From JAJTHC01 sp044348005 (GTDB lineage Bacteria; Cyanobacteriota; Vampirovibrionia; Vampirovibrionales; JAJTHC01), in the NCBI GenBank assembly GCA_044348005.1, contig JBIKTR010000004.1:1-64000 (forward strand): DNA of 64,000 bases, written 5' to 3'. This document shows positions 1 through 9,143 of this stretch, one piece after another (within the stretch, counting starts at the first letter, position 1; each line of letters opens with the position of its first letter). The translations under genes were made by a program, and so were the position numbers. The notes under the pieces were generated by a model, which did not search any database, was not told the DNA's origin, and saw nothing but the letters and a program-made list of their open reading frames with translations.

Positions 1-168
1 TCTACATATATAAAAACAATCTTAAGCAGATTCGTGCTTTTTGTTGCAACTTTGTTACATCAAAGGCATGTAATTAAAATACTATACAAAGCATATGAAT
101 TGGATTATACTTCTATTACTTCTATTACTTCGATTTGTGTTCTGATTCCATAAGTGGCTTTTTTTATC

Positions 169-1365
169 ATGCAACGTGCCTTCCCCCCCCCAACCCAAAC
201 ACGACTGACCCCGTCCCACCCCTTGCTTCATCGCCAAGGGGAAACGGCCACCTCTTCAGAAGCCCCCACCCTCGATCCTGAATCCCTGCTTGTGGACAAA
301 ATTCTACTCCCCACCGCTCGCCTTTCCAGAGACATCATCGCGGATTTAGAAACACGCCCCCCCCAAGACGCCCATAGCCCAGAAGAAGCCGTGGTGCTTT
401 CTTATATTGAAAATCGCAAAAAACACCGTGTACTTTCCATTTTAGATGGCGCCATGATGGGCTTATTAACGGGGGTTTTAGCAGGATTTGCCTCTATTGC
501 AATTGCGTTAAGTTTGGCTAAAACAGGCGTGTTGAAGCACTACCCACACACCTTAGAAAAAGGGAAGGTGTTTGAATTCGTGATAAACCACGTCCTTTTT
601 CAAGGGTTTGAAGAAATTGTTAAAGCCGAAAGCACCTTAAAAAGTAAATTACTTTCTATTCTACCTAGTGTACTAAGAACCACGGCTTTTGGTGTCTTTT
701 CTGGGGCTTTTCTTTCCATGTACTTAACCAAACATCAGGTAAAATCGGCGAAGCACATTGCCAATGAATGGCACAAAAATAGTGAAATGGTCAGAAATTC
801 AACCCAAGAAAGTCAAACCACGCCACAAAACTGGCACCTGCAGCAAGCACCTTCAGGCGATTCTTCTGAACCAACGTTGACTTATGCGCAGTGGAAGCAT
901 TACGCCGAAGACTGGAAGCATCATGCCGTTGAAGCGTTTAAGTTTAACTTTTTGATTTCAACCGCCGTGCTAGGGGTGCAAATCACAGCCTTGGTCGTCG
1001 CCTTATGGCTGGCTAGGCGTGAAGAACTGGGGATAAAAAAGTATTTTGATGCCCTTGCTACGCACCTTAAAAACCCACGATCTCCGTTGCATTTCATCAA
1101 CAGTTGGGAAGTCGGTGTGGTGGATTGGATTAAAGCCAAAAGTGACTTGCCCAACAGCAAAGCCATTCACGAATCCTTTCAACACGAATGGCCGACCCAA
1201 GCCTTAACGTGGCTTACAGGACGATTTAGCATATTGAATGTCGCTCGATTGTCGATGCTTTCCATATTGATGGCCAAACTATGGGCAGACAAAAACACCA
1301 CCCATATTAAAGATCTCGAAACCGATGTGAGCCACAGCCAACGCCAAAAACCCAAAACAATCTAA
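169..1365 (+). CDS. Hypothetical multi-pass membrane protein
   Basis: I do not recognise the family. The frame opens with GTG at 154, but ATG at 169 (MQRAF...) is preferred, giving 398 residues. The N-terminal 90 residues are Pro/Ser/Thr-rich and polar. Hydrophobic segments lie at about 95-117, 161-185 and 260-285, with a weaker one near 355-370, separated by polar helical stretches. This suggests an inner-membrane protein with sizeable soluble loops. A run of nine C bases (183-191) encodes the PPP near the start and could be slippage-prone. The gene sits just upstream of the flagellar operon in the same direction, but its N-terminal style resembles the other unknown membrane proteins of this window (36 kb, 57-62 kb). 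A role in motility is unproven. Confidence 0.6.
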   Translation: MQRAFPPPTQTRLTPSHPLLHRQGETATSSEAPTLDPESLLVDKILLPTARLSRDIIADLETRPPQDAHSPEEAVVLSYIENRKKHRVLSILDGAMMGLLTGVLAGFASIAIALSLAKTGVLKHYPHTLEKGKVFEFVINHVLFQGFEEIVKAESTLKSKLLSILPSVLRTTAFGVFSGAFLSMYLTKHQVKSAKHIANEWHKNSEMVRNSTQESQTTPQNWHLQQAPSGDSSEPTLTYAQWKHYAEDWKHHAVEAFKFNFLISTAVLGVQITALVVALWLARREELGIKKYFDALATHLKNPRSPLHFINSWEVGVVDWIKAKSDLPNSKAIHESFQHEWPTQALTWLTGRFSILNVARLSMLSILMAKLWADKNTTHIKDLETDVSHSQRQKPKTI

Positions 1366-1470
1366 AAACTAGCCCAAAGGTGAATGAAGACGGCTGGGGA
1401 ACTTGTCATACTAAAAAAGCACCTGCTTTTAACTAACATGATTTTGAGACACAGAGAGAGACCACACCCG

Positions 1471-1968
1471 ATGGATTTATTTCGTTCCCTGACGGGGGAT
1501 GTTATTGCAAAAAGCTTAGACGGTCACTTGGCTCGGCAAAAAGCGATTGTCTCTAACATTTCAAATGCCGACACACCCAACTTTCGCCATCGCGAAGTTG
1601 ACTTTCAAAGCGATTTACGCCACGCCATTGCGTCAGCCAAAGCAAGCAACGCCGTCTTTGAACCTTCGGCAAGCAATCAAACGCCTTTGGCCATGCAAGG
1701 CAGTAATCCCTTGCATTTTAACTACAACGCCCACGACTCGCTTCAACAGCACTTGGCGCAAAATGCGTACCACGGTGCCGAAAAAATAGTGGCGGCTGGT
1801 ATTACGCCCACCCAAAACGAAACCTTTAAGTACCGTAATGACGGCAACGGCGTGGATTTAGAACGAGAAATGGTGGCTTTAACCAAAAACGCCAGTATGT
1901 TTCAAGCGTTGATTACCTTTCAAAGCAGGCAAAATCAACAGATTAAAGGCGTGCTTGCTGAACAATAA
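1471..1968 (+). CDS. flgB: Flagellar basal-body rod protein FlgB
   Basis: FlgB is a proximal-rod subunit assembled on the MS ring in the periplasm. The protein starts MDLFRSLT and carries the rod-family N-terminal signature (KAIVSNISNADTPNFRHREVDF), then a variable middle and a C-terminal helix (DLEREMVALTKNASMFQAL) typical of rod and hook proteins. The frame is open from 1384, but the ATG at 1471 matches the usual FlgB start and has a GAGAGAG Shine-Dalgarno-like stretch about 8 nt upstream; it gives 165 residues, normal or slightly long for the family. It is the first gene of the flgB-flgC-fliE-fliF cluster, the usual bacterial order. Confidence 0.93.
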   Translation: MDLFRSLTGDVIAKSLDGHLARQKAIVSNISNADTPNFRHREVDFQSDLRHAIASAKASNAVFEPSASNQTPLAMQGSNPLHFNYNAHDSLQQHLAQNAYHGAEKIVAAGITPTQNETFKYRNDGNGVDLEREMVALTKNASMFQALITFQSRQNQQIKGVLAEQ

Positions 1969-2034
1969 GCGTCTACAAGAAGTGCCTAACTCGCCCAAAC
2001 AACCCCACTAAAAACTAAAAAAGGTGAACACGCT

Positions 2035-2529
2035 ATGATGATGGACATTTACGACATTACCGCATCTTCCATGACGGCCCAACGCTTACGGATGGATACT
2101 ATTGCCGCGAACCTGGCCAATGTCAACACCACGCGCCGTTCGGATGGAAAAATTGGGGCGTATCAGCGAAAGAATGTGGTATTTGCCCCCATGTTGCAAT
2201 CGTCGAAAGATGCCAGTGCCACGGCGTCTATGGGGAAAGAAAGCATCGCCCTTTCCAATGGCTCTACTCCTCGAAGTTCAAGAACGTCAGAAGGAAGTCA
2301 AGGGCTCGGTGTACAAGTCTTACAAATTTCTACAGACACCACCACCCCCATGCGCATGGTGTACGACCCCACCCACCCTGATGCCAACCAAGACGGCTTT
2401 GTGGAATACCCCAATGTCAATGCCGTCACCGAAATGGTGGATATGATTTCAGCTAGTAAAGCCTATGAAGCGTCCGTTTCCGCCTTTAAATCCACCAAAT
2501 CCATGAATGAAGCCACCCTTCAAATGTAG
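2035..2529 (+). CDS. flgC: Flagellar basal-body rod protein FlgC
   Basis: FlgC is a proximal-rod protein. The N-terminus (MDIYDITASSMTAQRLRMDT, then IAANLANVNTTR) is the conserved rod helix and ANN-type motif, and the C-terminal segment (VNAVTEMVDMISASKAYEASVSAF) is the matching coiled-coil helix. Length is 164 residues against the usual 130-150, because of a Ser-rich insertion at about residues 60-90. Three in-frame ATGs occur at the start (2035, 2038 and, one codon later, 2041 region); AGGTGA lies 7-10 nt upstream. The gene follows flgB after 66 nt and precedes fliE. Flagellar export substrates of this class lack a cleaved signal peptide, as seen here. Confidence 0.93.
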   Translation: MMMDIYDITASSMTAQRLRMDTIAANLANVNTTRRSDGKIGAYQRKNVVFAPMLQSSKDASATASMGKESIALSNGSTPRSSRTSEGSQGLGVQVLQISTDTTTPMRMVYDPTHPDANQDGFVEYPNVNAVTEMVDMISASKAYEASVSAFKSTKSMNEATLQM

Positions 2530-2658
2530 ACATTGGCAAGGGTATGGCGTCCCTTATTTAAACGATTTTAACGCCAAAATCCGTGATTTTCCCCCTAAAG
2601 AGGCCTAAAAAAATTAGAATAGAACACACACGCCCTAACCTTACATGGAATACCACAC

Positions 2659-3084
2659 ATGATTCAGTCCGTTTCCGCCCATTTAGACCCCTACGCCTTA
2701 GGTGATCTTTCCGCAGAGTTTAATAACGCCAATCAAGCGTTTCAGGCCCACTACCGCACGGGTATTTCAAAAACCAGCGAAGACGTCAAAGCCGAAGCCA
2801 GCCTTTCTTCTACAGAAGTAACGAATCAAAACATCCTTTCTAGTGGCGCCGTTAGTGGCACGGTGGGAAGCTTTGGCACCCTGCTTAAAAATGAAATGAC
2901 CCGCGTGAATCAAACCCAACTGGAGGCCAATCATAACATTCAAGACTACGCCAGTGGTGGAGAAATCCCTTTGCATCAAGTCATGATGTCCGTCAACAAA
3001 GCGGAAATGTCCCTAAAGCTCGCCACCCAAGTGCGGAATAAAATCGTTAGTGCGTATCAGGACATTGCCCGCATGCAGATTTGA
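2659..3084 (+). CDS. fliE: Flagellar hook-basal body complex protein FliE
   Basis: FliE links the MS ring to the rod. The C-terminal half carries the family pattern: FGTLLKNEMTRVNQTQLEA, then the GEIPLHQVMMSVNKAEMSLK segment and VRNKIVSAYQDIARMQI at the very end. The N-terminal 60 residues are poorly conserved and lengthen the protein to 141 residues, against about 100-110 in most species. It lies between flgC and fliF in the canonical order. The upstream GGA about 10 nt before the ATG is a weak ribosome-binding site. Confidence 0.93.
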   Translation: MIQSVSAHLDPYALGDLSAEFNNANQAFQAHYRTGISKTSEDVKAEASLSSTEVTNQNILSSGAVSGTVGSFGTLLKNEMTRVNQTQLEANHNIQDYASGGEIPLHQVMMSVNKAEMSLKLATQVRNKIVSAYQDIARMQI

Positions 3085-3210
3085 AGTCTTTGTGCGCTGA
3101 AAGGACAGTAGAGGGCTTAAAATAGCCAACTTAAATAGCTAGGCTTAACTACCTGCTTCAACTTCTTCGTATTGCCTTAAAAAACGCTTGTACAGAAAGA
3201 TTCTACACCT

Positions 3211-4902
3211 GTGAATGATCAATTTAAATCCATTTTAGAAAAACTAAAAACCCTGAGTCTGGTTCAAAAAGTGACCTTAGGCACCCTTCTTTTGGGCATG
3301 GGGATGGCTGGATTTTTTCTGTTTAATCGTGCCAATGATCAGTATGATGTATTGTATTCCAATCTTTCTTTGCCAGATGCTGCCGCCACCGTCAACAAAC
3401 TAAAAGAAGTGAAAGTCCCCTATCGCTTGGCCGACGGCGGAACCACTGTGTTGGTTCCAAAAGATCAAAAAAGCGAAATGATGCTTGAAACCGCTGATGA
3501 ACTCACCAGTAGCCAAGGCGTCAGTTTGGCTAAAATCCCACCTGTGCTTCAAGGCGATGTACAAAAAGAATGGCTCAAAAAGTTTAATTCCGACGAAATT
3601 TCAACCACATTGCAATCCATTCAAGGCATTCGAGATGCCAAAGTCATGATTTCCACCCCTGAAGAAAGCGTCTTTACTGAAAAAGAAGACCCCATTCGCG
3701 CCAGTGTCATGCTGGTGGTGGAACCCGGTTTTCGTTTAGAACAAAAGCAAGTCACCACGATTAAAAATTTGGTGTCTCACGCGGTACCCGGTTTAACCCC
3801 AGAACAAGTCGTAATTTCAGACAATTACGGCAATTCTCTCGACGATTCCCCCACCGCAAACGGCACCATGCAAACCCGTGAAACCCGCAAAAGTCAGATG
3901 GAAAATGCCTTGCAAAAGAAGTTGACCGACTTAATTGAACCCATTGTGGGCGAAGGCAATGCGGTGCTTTCTGTTTCCATGGATTTAAACTTTGACCAAG
4001 CCCGCGCCAACATTAAAACCATTAAGCCCGAAGTGATTAAGGATGACAAAGCCACTGGGGTGATTGTGTCCCAACAAAGTGAATCTGAAGAATATGAAGG
4101 GGCTAAAAAAGACGAACAAGGCACACCGGGTTCTGAAAGCAATACCGCCCCTAGCTATAAAAGTAAAGAAGACAAAGACAAGAGCGACAAACGTTACACC
4201 AATAAGAAAGAAACCACCAATTACGCCCATTCTGAAGAAACCAAAGAAGTGGTTTACGCCAGTGGCGAAGTGCAACGCATTACCATTGCAGTAGCCATGA
4301 ATAAAGTGTTGACGGAAGCCGAAAGTACAGAAATTAAAGAAATGCTGGCCAATGCCGCGGGTTTAAACCTAGAACGGGGCGACAGTGTAGATGTAAAAGG
4401 CTTTAAGTTTAGTGAATCGCCCAACAAAAAAAACGAGCTGATGACTCAAGCGTTTAAGGACGCTCAACGCAACGATCTGTTGCTTCAGCTGGGTTACATT
4501 GCCACACTGCTTACCTTAGGCATTATGGCGTTAATGATTTTGAAAAATGCCTTTGAAAAAAACATGCCTGTTTCAACGGCGCAATTGATTTTAGATGATG
4601 AAGGCCAAGCCATTCCTGAAGTCGTGTATAGCGCAAAAGGTGAAGAAATTCGGGTGGAAGATCTCGCTGTTGACGAAAAAACAGGTAAAGTCCTATTGCC
4701 TGAAGGCCCGATTTATAACGCCGAAGGGAAAATGATTTTCCTCAATGGCATAACGAAAGAAGAACTGAACCTGCCAAAATCTAAGTACACCAATGCCCCT
4801 GAAATTGAATACATGCGTCAAAACATCTATGGCTTTATTCAAAAAGACGCACCTTTGGCCGCGAAAATCTTGGTGGCTTATATGGGGCATGACCAAGAAT
4901 AA
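3211..4902 (+). CDS. fliF: Flagellar MS-ring protein FliF
   Basis: FliF forms the MS ring in the inner membrane and is the base for the rod and C-ring. The 563-residue product has a first membrane helix at about residues 21-42, the YscJ/FliF ring-building domain (YDVLYSNLSLPDAA..., then KVMISTPEESVFTEKEDP), a long charged periplasmic region of Lys/Glu-rich low complexity (about 285-345), a second membrane helix at about 427-446, and a cytoplasmic tail ending in the FliG-binding type helix (IYGFIQKDAPLAAKILVAYM). The start is GTG at 3211 with a weak GAAAG upstream. The tail between TM2 and the FliG-binding helix is long. fliG does not follow; tRNA-Arg on the other strand ends the cluster. Confidence 0.95.
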   Translation: MNDQFKSILEKLKTLSLVQKVTLGTLLLGMGMAGFFLFNRANDQYDVLYSNLSLPDAAATVNKLKEVKVPYRLADGGTTVLVPKDQKSEMMLETADELTSSQGVSLAKIPPVLQGDVQKEWLKKFNSDEISTTLQSIQGIRDAKVMISTPEESVFTEKEDPIRASVMLVVEPGFRLEQKQVTTIKNLVSHAVPGLTPEQVVISDNYGNSLDDSPTANGTMQTRETRKSQMENALQKKLTDLIEPIVGEGNAVLSVSMDLNFDQARANIKTIKPEVIKDDKATGVIVSQQSESEEYEGAKKDEQGTPGSESNTAPSYKSKEDKDKSDKRYTNKKETTNYAHSEETKEVVYASGEVQRITIAVAMNKVLTEAESTEIKEMLANAAGLNLERGDSVDVKGFKFSESPNKKNELMTQAFKDAQRNDLLLQLGYIATLLTLGIMALMILKNAFEKNMPVSTAQLILDDEGQAIPEVVYSAKGEEIRVEDLAVDEKTGKVLLPEGPIYNAEGKMIFLNGITKEELNLPKSKYTNAPEIEYMRQNIYGFIQKDAPLAAKILVAYMGHDQE

Positions 4903-4988
4903 CAGGGGACTTAAGGGGTTTTACACCCTTGGTAGAGCTTTTGATAAAGTCACCAAACACCTTAACAACGGTGAAGCAAATTTAAAAA

Positions 4989-5062
4989 TGTGCCTGATGC
5001 GACTCGAACGCATGACCTTCGGCTTCGGAGGCCGACACTCTATCCAACTGAGCTACAGGCAC
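4989..5062 (-). tRNA. tRNA-Arg (anticodon CCG)
   Basis: The minus strand folds into a complete cloverleaf: acceptor stem GTGCCTG/CAGGCAC, D arm GCTC/GAGT, anticodon stem TCGGC/GCCGA with loop CTCCGAA (anticodon CCG, reading CGG), and T arm ATGCG/CGCAT with loop TTCGAGT. The discriminator base is A, and the 3' CCA is not encoded. It lies between fliF and alr, antisense to both. Confidence 0.95.
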
Positions 5063-5199
5063 AGATTGTGTGTTTCTTCTGTTGTGTATACAATAAGTCT
5101 GTAGCAGTTAAGCCTATAGACTTACTTGTGTACGATATAATTTTACTTTTATAAGTTTACACCAGACACCACAAATTAAAAGACTTTATTGGATGTTTT

Positions 5200-6393
5200 A
5201 TGCAAATCAAGCCCTCTCGTCAGCTGGTTACCCAACCCCACCGTAATGCGTGGCTAGAAATCAATCTGGCGGCGTTGGAACAAAACATTCGCTGGTGGCG
5301 AAAAAACACGCCTTCGCACCAAGCCTTAATGGCCGTGGTAAAAGCGGACGCTTACGGTCACGGGGCCTTAATCGTTACCCCAATTTTAAAGGCCTGTGGC
5401 GTCACTTACCTGGGTGTTTCCAATGTGGATGAAGCCTTGCAACTGCGTCAAGGCGGGGTGGAAATGCCGATTTTGGTGCTAGGGGCAACGCCTGAATGGG
5501 CCTGGAACCTCGCCAGCCTTAACGATATTGAACTCACCGTGTTTAGCCAACGAGATGTAGACTGCCTGGCACAAGTCCAGCACCCCACTGTTGTGCATCT
5601 AAAAGTCGACACAGGCATGCACCGCTTGGGCGCACGCCCTAAAATGGCCTTAAGCCTACTTCAACAACTACGTGCCATGCCCCATGTAAGGGTAGAAGGC
5701 CTGTTTACCCACTTGTGGAAAGGGGAAGACCAAGACGCCACCCTGACGCAATGGCAGATGTTTGACACACAAGTGCTTGAACACTTAGAAACGCGTCCGC
5801 CCTTGATTCACTTGGCCAATACGCCAGCGACGCTTACGTTACGGAACGCCCCCCACCCTTTGGCTCAAGAATTACAACAGACCTGTAATATGTTGCGTTT
5901 GGGCATTGGATTGTGGGGCTATGAAACCACTGAAGCGGAGCTGTTGCCGGTAATGGGGCTAAAAGCACGCATTAGCCACTTGCAAACGCTTGAAGCAGGC
6001 GAAGGCGTGAGCTACGGCCATCGTTTTCACACCAGTGAAGACGCTTCCGTCATTGCCACCATCCCCTTGGGCTATGCGGATGGCATTCCCCGTTGCTTGT
6101 CAAACCAACTGCAGGGGCGGTACATGGGGCATTTGGTGCCACAAGTGGGTCACATTACCATGGATCAAATGATGTTTGATTTCACGCACGTGGTGAAGTC
6201 GGGGGTCTTGAAGCGTGCGCCTAAGGTGGGAGACGTCATTACGCTGCTTGAACATGGTCAGGCGGGGCAACGTGAAAGGGATTCGACCCTACACGGATTA
6301 AGCCTCAATCACTGGGCCACCCTCACGGGGAGCATTCCCTATGAATTGATGTGTGGGTTAAGGGTGCGTTTACCACGAAGTGTTGTGCGCTAA
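5200..6393 (+). CDS. alr: Alanine racemase
   Basis: A PLP enzyme that interconverts L- and D-alanine, supplying D-Ala for peptidoglycan. The 397-residue protein shows the fold-type III barrel with the PLP lysine K48 in AVVKADAYGHG, a substrate-contacting stretch (HLKVDTGMHRLG), the C-terminal-domain catalytic tyrosine in GVSYGHRF, and the VGHITMDQMMFD motif near the end. Length is slightly above the usual 360-380, from about 12 extra residues at the N-terminus. It starts with ATG at 5200 after a long AT-rich leader (5063-5199) and appears monocistronic. Confidence 0.95.
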   Translation: MQIKPSRQLVTQPHRNAWLEINLAALEQNIRWWRKNTPSHQALMAVVKADAYGHGALIVTPILKACGVTYLGVSNVDEALQLRQGGVEMPILVLGATPEWAWNLASLNDIELTVFSQRDVDCLAQVQHPTVVHLKVDTGMHRLGARPKMALSLLQQLRAMPHVRVEGLFTHLWKGEDQDATLTQWQMFDTQVLEHLETRPPLIHLANTPATLTLRNAPHPLAQELQQTCNMLRLGIGLWGYETTEAELLPVMGLKARISHLQTLEAGEGVSYGHRFHTSEDASVIATIPLGYADGIPRCLSNQLQGRYMGHLVPQVGHITMDQMMFDFTHVVKSGVLKRAPKVGDVITLLEHGQAGQRERDSTLHGLSLNHWATLTGSIPYELMCGLRVRLPRSVVR

Positions 6394-6581
6394 TACGCGA
6401 TTCTCACAGATTCAATGGCGAAAAAAAGGACGTAAAAGTACACCTTTAGGTGATGTTAGGCCTGGGTTTAAGTGCGACATAATAGAGTGGTAATACTAAC
6501 ACTGCCCCCTTGAACGATACATTCCCCAACGGCATCCTCGTTCAAGACGATTGAGAGACAAAAAGAGAGAGAACACCCTAG

Positions 6582-7178
6582 ATGATGACCCCTTCGCTCA
6601 GTGGCGTTGAACAACGGATGCGCACCATTGAAAGCAAGCTTGGCATTGCAAGCGATGAACTCCAACCAACGCCCACCACCCCTAGCGAATTCTCCCCCCC
6701 ATCAGGAGAAACGACCTCTTTTTCAAGCGTTTTGGGGGATGTAATGAATGACGATAAGCCCACCCCCGCCATTTCCGCAGGCATGAATGCCCTAAAAGGC
6801 CTACACCTTGAACCCATTGTGGAACAATATGCGCATAAATCAGGCGTGGCGTCTTCCTTAATTAAAGCCGTTATTAAAGCCGAAAGTGGGGGCAATCCTC
6901 ACGCGGTTTCTTCCGCAGGGGCCAAAGGCTTAATGCAACTCATGCCCGCCACCGCCAGAAGCTTAGGCGTTCATAATCCCCTAAACCCCGCTGAAAATGT
7001 GGAAGGCGGCAGCAAATACCTGGGCCAACTGCTCAAGAAGTATCGTGGGAATAAGGAACTGGCGTTGGCGGCGTATAACGCGGGTTCAGGCGCGGTGGCC
7101 AAATACGGAGGCATCCCCCCCTACAAAGAAACCCAAAACTACGTCAAAAAAGTTTTGAAATACGAAGCGGATCTATAA
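6582..7178 (+). CDS. Lytic transglycosylase (SLT domain), flagellum-linked
   Basis: A peptidoglycan-cleaving transglycosylase. The N-terminal 80 residues are Pro/Ser/Thr-rich and disordered. From residue about 88 the Slt70-type domain follows: the catalytic glutamate in IKAVIKAESGGNPHAVS, then AKGLMQLMPATARSLGV, the PAENVEGGSKYL stretch and LALAAYNAGSGAV. No signal peptide is visible; the N-terminus MMTPSLSGVEQRM looks cytoplasmic, which fits export through the flagellar type III apparatus rather than Sec (inference). It lies 21 nt upstream of the FlgF/FlgG-type gene, suggesting it opens the wall for the flagellar rod, the job FlgJ does in proteobacteria. The start follows a purine-rich AGAGAGAGAA. 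Confidence 0.88.
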   Translation: MMTPSLSGVEQRMRTIESKLGIASDELQPTPTTPSEFSPPSGETTSFSSVLGDVMNDDKPTPAISAGMNALKGLHLEPIVEQYAHKSGVASSLIKAVIKAESGGNPHAVSSAGAKGLMQLMPATARSLGVHNPLNPAENVEGGSKYLGQLLKKYRGNKELALAAYNAGSGAVAKYGGIPPYKETQNYVKKVLKYEADL

Positions 7179-7199
7179 TAGAAAAAGGACCCCCTCACT

Positions 7200-7952
7200 A
7201 TGCTCAGAGGCATCTACACCGCGGCATCCGGCATGCTCAACACCCAACTGGCCGTCGACACCCTCGCCAACAACGTGGCAAACGTCAATACCACGGGCTT
7301 TAAGGCGCGTTACGTGCAGTACCAATCCTACCCTGAAATTCAAATGTCTCGGCTGGATGATGCTGGCCCCCAAGTCATCGGCAGCCTGACCAATGGCGTA
7401 GAAATCATCGGCACGCCTTTGCACTTTTCACAAGGGCATTTGCAACCCACGGGCAACGCCCTAGATGTTGGCGTGGACGGCGATGGCTTTATGGCGGTGA
7501 AGTTACCCAACGGTGAAACGGGCTATACACGAAACGGCAGTTTGAAGATGAATCAACAGCGGGAATTGACGTCTGAAGGGCAGTACCCTGTGCTGGATTC
7601 AGGGGGCAACGCCATTACGGTTCCTGAAGGGGCGGGTAAAATCGTGATTACGGAAGACGGCACGATTAGCACAGAAGCGGGGCAAGCCTTTGGCAAATTG
7701 CACATGGTTCGCTTTAGCAACCCCAAGGGCTTGCATCAATTAGGCGATTCCATTTTTAAGGGAGAAAACCCGCAAGACGTTCAAGCTGGCAAAGGCAGTA
7801 GCTTTAAGCAAGGCTATGTGGAACGTTCTAATACCAACATTGTGCATGAAATGATTCAAAGTATTACGGGCATGCGTTTGTATGAAAGCTTGCAACGCAC
7901 CATCAGCACGCAGAAAGAAACGCTCGATAAAGCCGTGAATGAGTTTAGATAA
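7200..7952 (+). CDS. Flagellar basal-body rod/hook protein (FlgF/FlgG family)
   Basis: A 250-residue distal-rod type protein. The N-terminus (MLRGIYTAASGMLNTQLAVD, then LANNVANVNTTGFKARYVQY) is the FlgF/FlgG signature. The middle has the FlgE/F/G core (GNALDVGVDGDGFMAVKLPN, TRNGSLKMNQQRELTSEG), and the C-terminus (NTNIVHEMIQSITGMRLYES, then QRTISTQKETLDKAVNEF) is the conserved rod helix. Sequence alone does not separate FlgF from FlgG: length favours FlgF, while the strong core resembles FlgG. It is co-directional with the transglycosylase 21 nt upstream and faces the subtilase gene, with only 4 nt between the two stop codons. Confidence 0.9.
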   Translation: MLRGIYTAASGMLNTQLAVDTLANNVANVNTTGFKARYVQYQSYPEIQMSRLDDAGPQVIGSLTNGVEIIGTPLHFSQGHLQPTGNALDVGVDGDGFMAVKLPNGETGYTRNGSLKMNQQRELTSEGQYPVLDSGGNAITVPEGAGKIVITEDGTISTEAGQAFGKLHMVRFSNPKGLHQLGDSIFKGENPQDVQAGKGSSFKQGYVERSNTNIVHEMIQSITGMRLYESLQRTISTQKETLDKAVNEFR

Positions 7953-7956
7953 GCGT

Positions 7957-8952
7957 TTATTTGTCTTTAAATTTGGGATCCCGTTGAACTGCTGCGAGAT
8001 TCAAATCGGTATAAGAACTCTGTTCAGGGGTATCATCTTTTTTTAGAGTACCTAATTTCTTTAAATAAGCCGTTGCTTCATCGACCGTCATACCTTGTTC
8101 AATCAATTCTGCATACATGGCCGCTACAACAGGCGCTGTGAAAGAGGTACCTGTAGTTTTGTAATTTCCTGTAACTTTCTTTTTCTTGTCGTCCCATCTT
8201 ACATTAAAACGCCCTTCAATACTAGGAGGCACCTGAGTGGTAAAAGCGACTTCTGGCCCTCGAGAGCTATAATAGGTGAGTGGGCCGTCAGGGTTACTGG
8301 CGCCTACCGTAATCGTTCCTAAGTCAGCATAAGCACTTTGTCCTTCATCTGATTCAAACTGTACGTCAGGATGTTCGTTCTTAAACGCTTCAATATCATC
8401 ATTATAATTACCCGAAGCAACAATCACAGGGATGTTGAGTTTTTTTAAGGTTGTTACGGCTTGTCTTGCTGTTTCTTTAGCTTCAGCAATTTTAGCACTG
8501 CCGTCAACCGTCTTGTCAATATAGCTTTCTAATTCTGGTAATTTCCATTGAGGATCTTTTTGAGTCGAATCAAATAATTGGTTTCGTTCTTCAGGCGTGG
8601 CTAGTTTGAAATAATCTTCAGGCTTTTCTTGAAAAATTTTTAAAAGTAAAAATTCAGAAAAACCAAAAGAGCAATTCACGGCATTTGGTTTGTTCTTGGA
8701 ACGTGCAATCGCGTTTAAATTATTAGCAAACCTCGTGAAGCCCTTACTAAAACTTGCTTCAATTTCACTTTTAACGCTATTGGTCTTGACATTCGGAATT
8801 GTACTGCGTTGTTTAAACGTAAAGGCTACGGGATTACTTGGATTTAAACGTTGAGCGGAACGCGCGACCTTATGGGCATGAGGACTTTTCCCAACTGGTT
8901 CGTTAATTCCTTCTAACACCATGACGGTGGGTTTGTTTGAAACAGAAGTCAT
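7957..8952 (-). CDS. Divergent subtilisin-like (S8) serine protease
   Basis: The C-terminal half carries the S8 hallmarks: an oxyanion-hole asparagine in PVIVASGNYNDD, a GTITVGASNPDG strand, and the nucleophile region TTGTSFTAPVVAAMYAE. The Asp and His boxes are weak: the N-terminus reads VMVLEGIN, with Glu where the catalytic Asp normally sits, and PHAHKVARSA, which could supply the His. The frame opens with TTG at 8982, but ATG at 8952 (MTSVSNKPT) is the likelier start, giving 331 residues. No signal peptide is evident. It may be an inactive or altered subtilase. It is convergent with the FlgF/G gene and divergent from priA. Confidence 0.75.
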   Translation of the reverse strand: MTSVSNKPTVMVLEGINEPVGKSPHAHKVARSAQRLNPSNPVAFTFKQRSTIPNVKTNSVKSEIEASFSKGFTRFANNLNAIARSKNKPNAVNCSFGFSEFLLLKIFQEKPEDYFKLATPEERNQLFDSTQKDPQWKLPELESYIDKTVDGSAKIAEAKETARQAVTTLKKLNIPVIVASGNYNDDIEAFKNEHPDVQFESDEGQSAYADLGTITVGASNPDGPLTYYSSRGPEVAFTTQVPPSIEGRFNVRWDDKKKKVTGNYKTTGTSFTAPVVAAMYAELIEQGMTVDEATAYLKKLGTLKKDDTPEQSSYTDLNLAAVQRDPKFKDK

Positions 8953-9143
8953 AAAAAGGGCAACCTGTGTGTTGTATAACAAATAATATACTTATATAAA
9001 CAAACTACCTTCTTTCGTATTGACAGCATTGTCATAAAAAGTTACAACTCCAGGCCTTTCAAAGGGTGATTGTGAAACATCCCGCTATGTTTGCACTACA
9101 ATAAACAGTGCAAACACTTAACCCGCGTGAAAGAAAAACGCCG

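Noticed and set aside
117..140. Short TTCTATTAC tandem repeat upstream of the first gene
   Set aside because: Only two and a part units, in non-coding DNA; no supported function.
4793..5104. Frame running from the fliF end across the tRNA-Arg
   Set aside because: It overlaps fliF and the tRNA and has no start signal or recognisable product.
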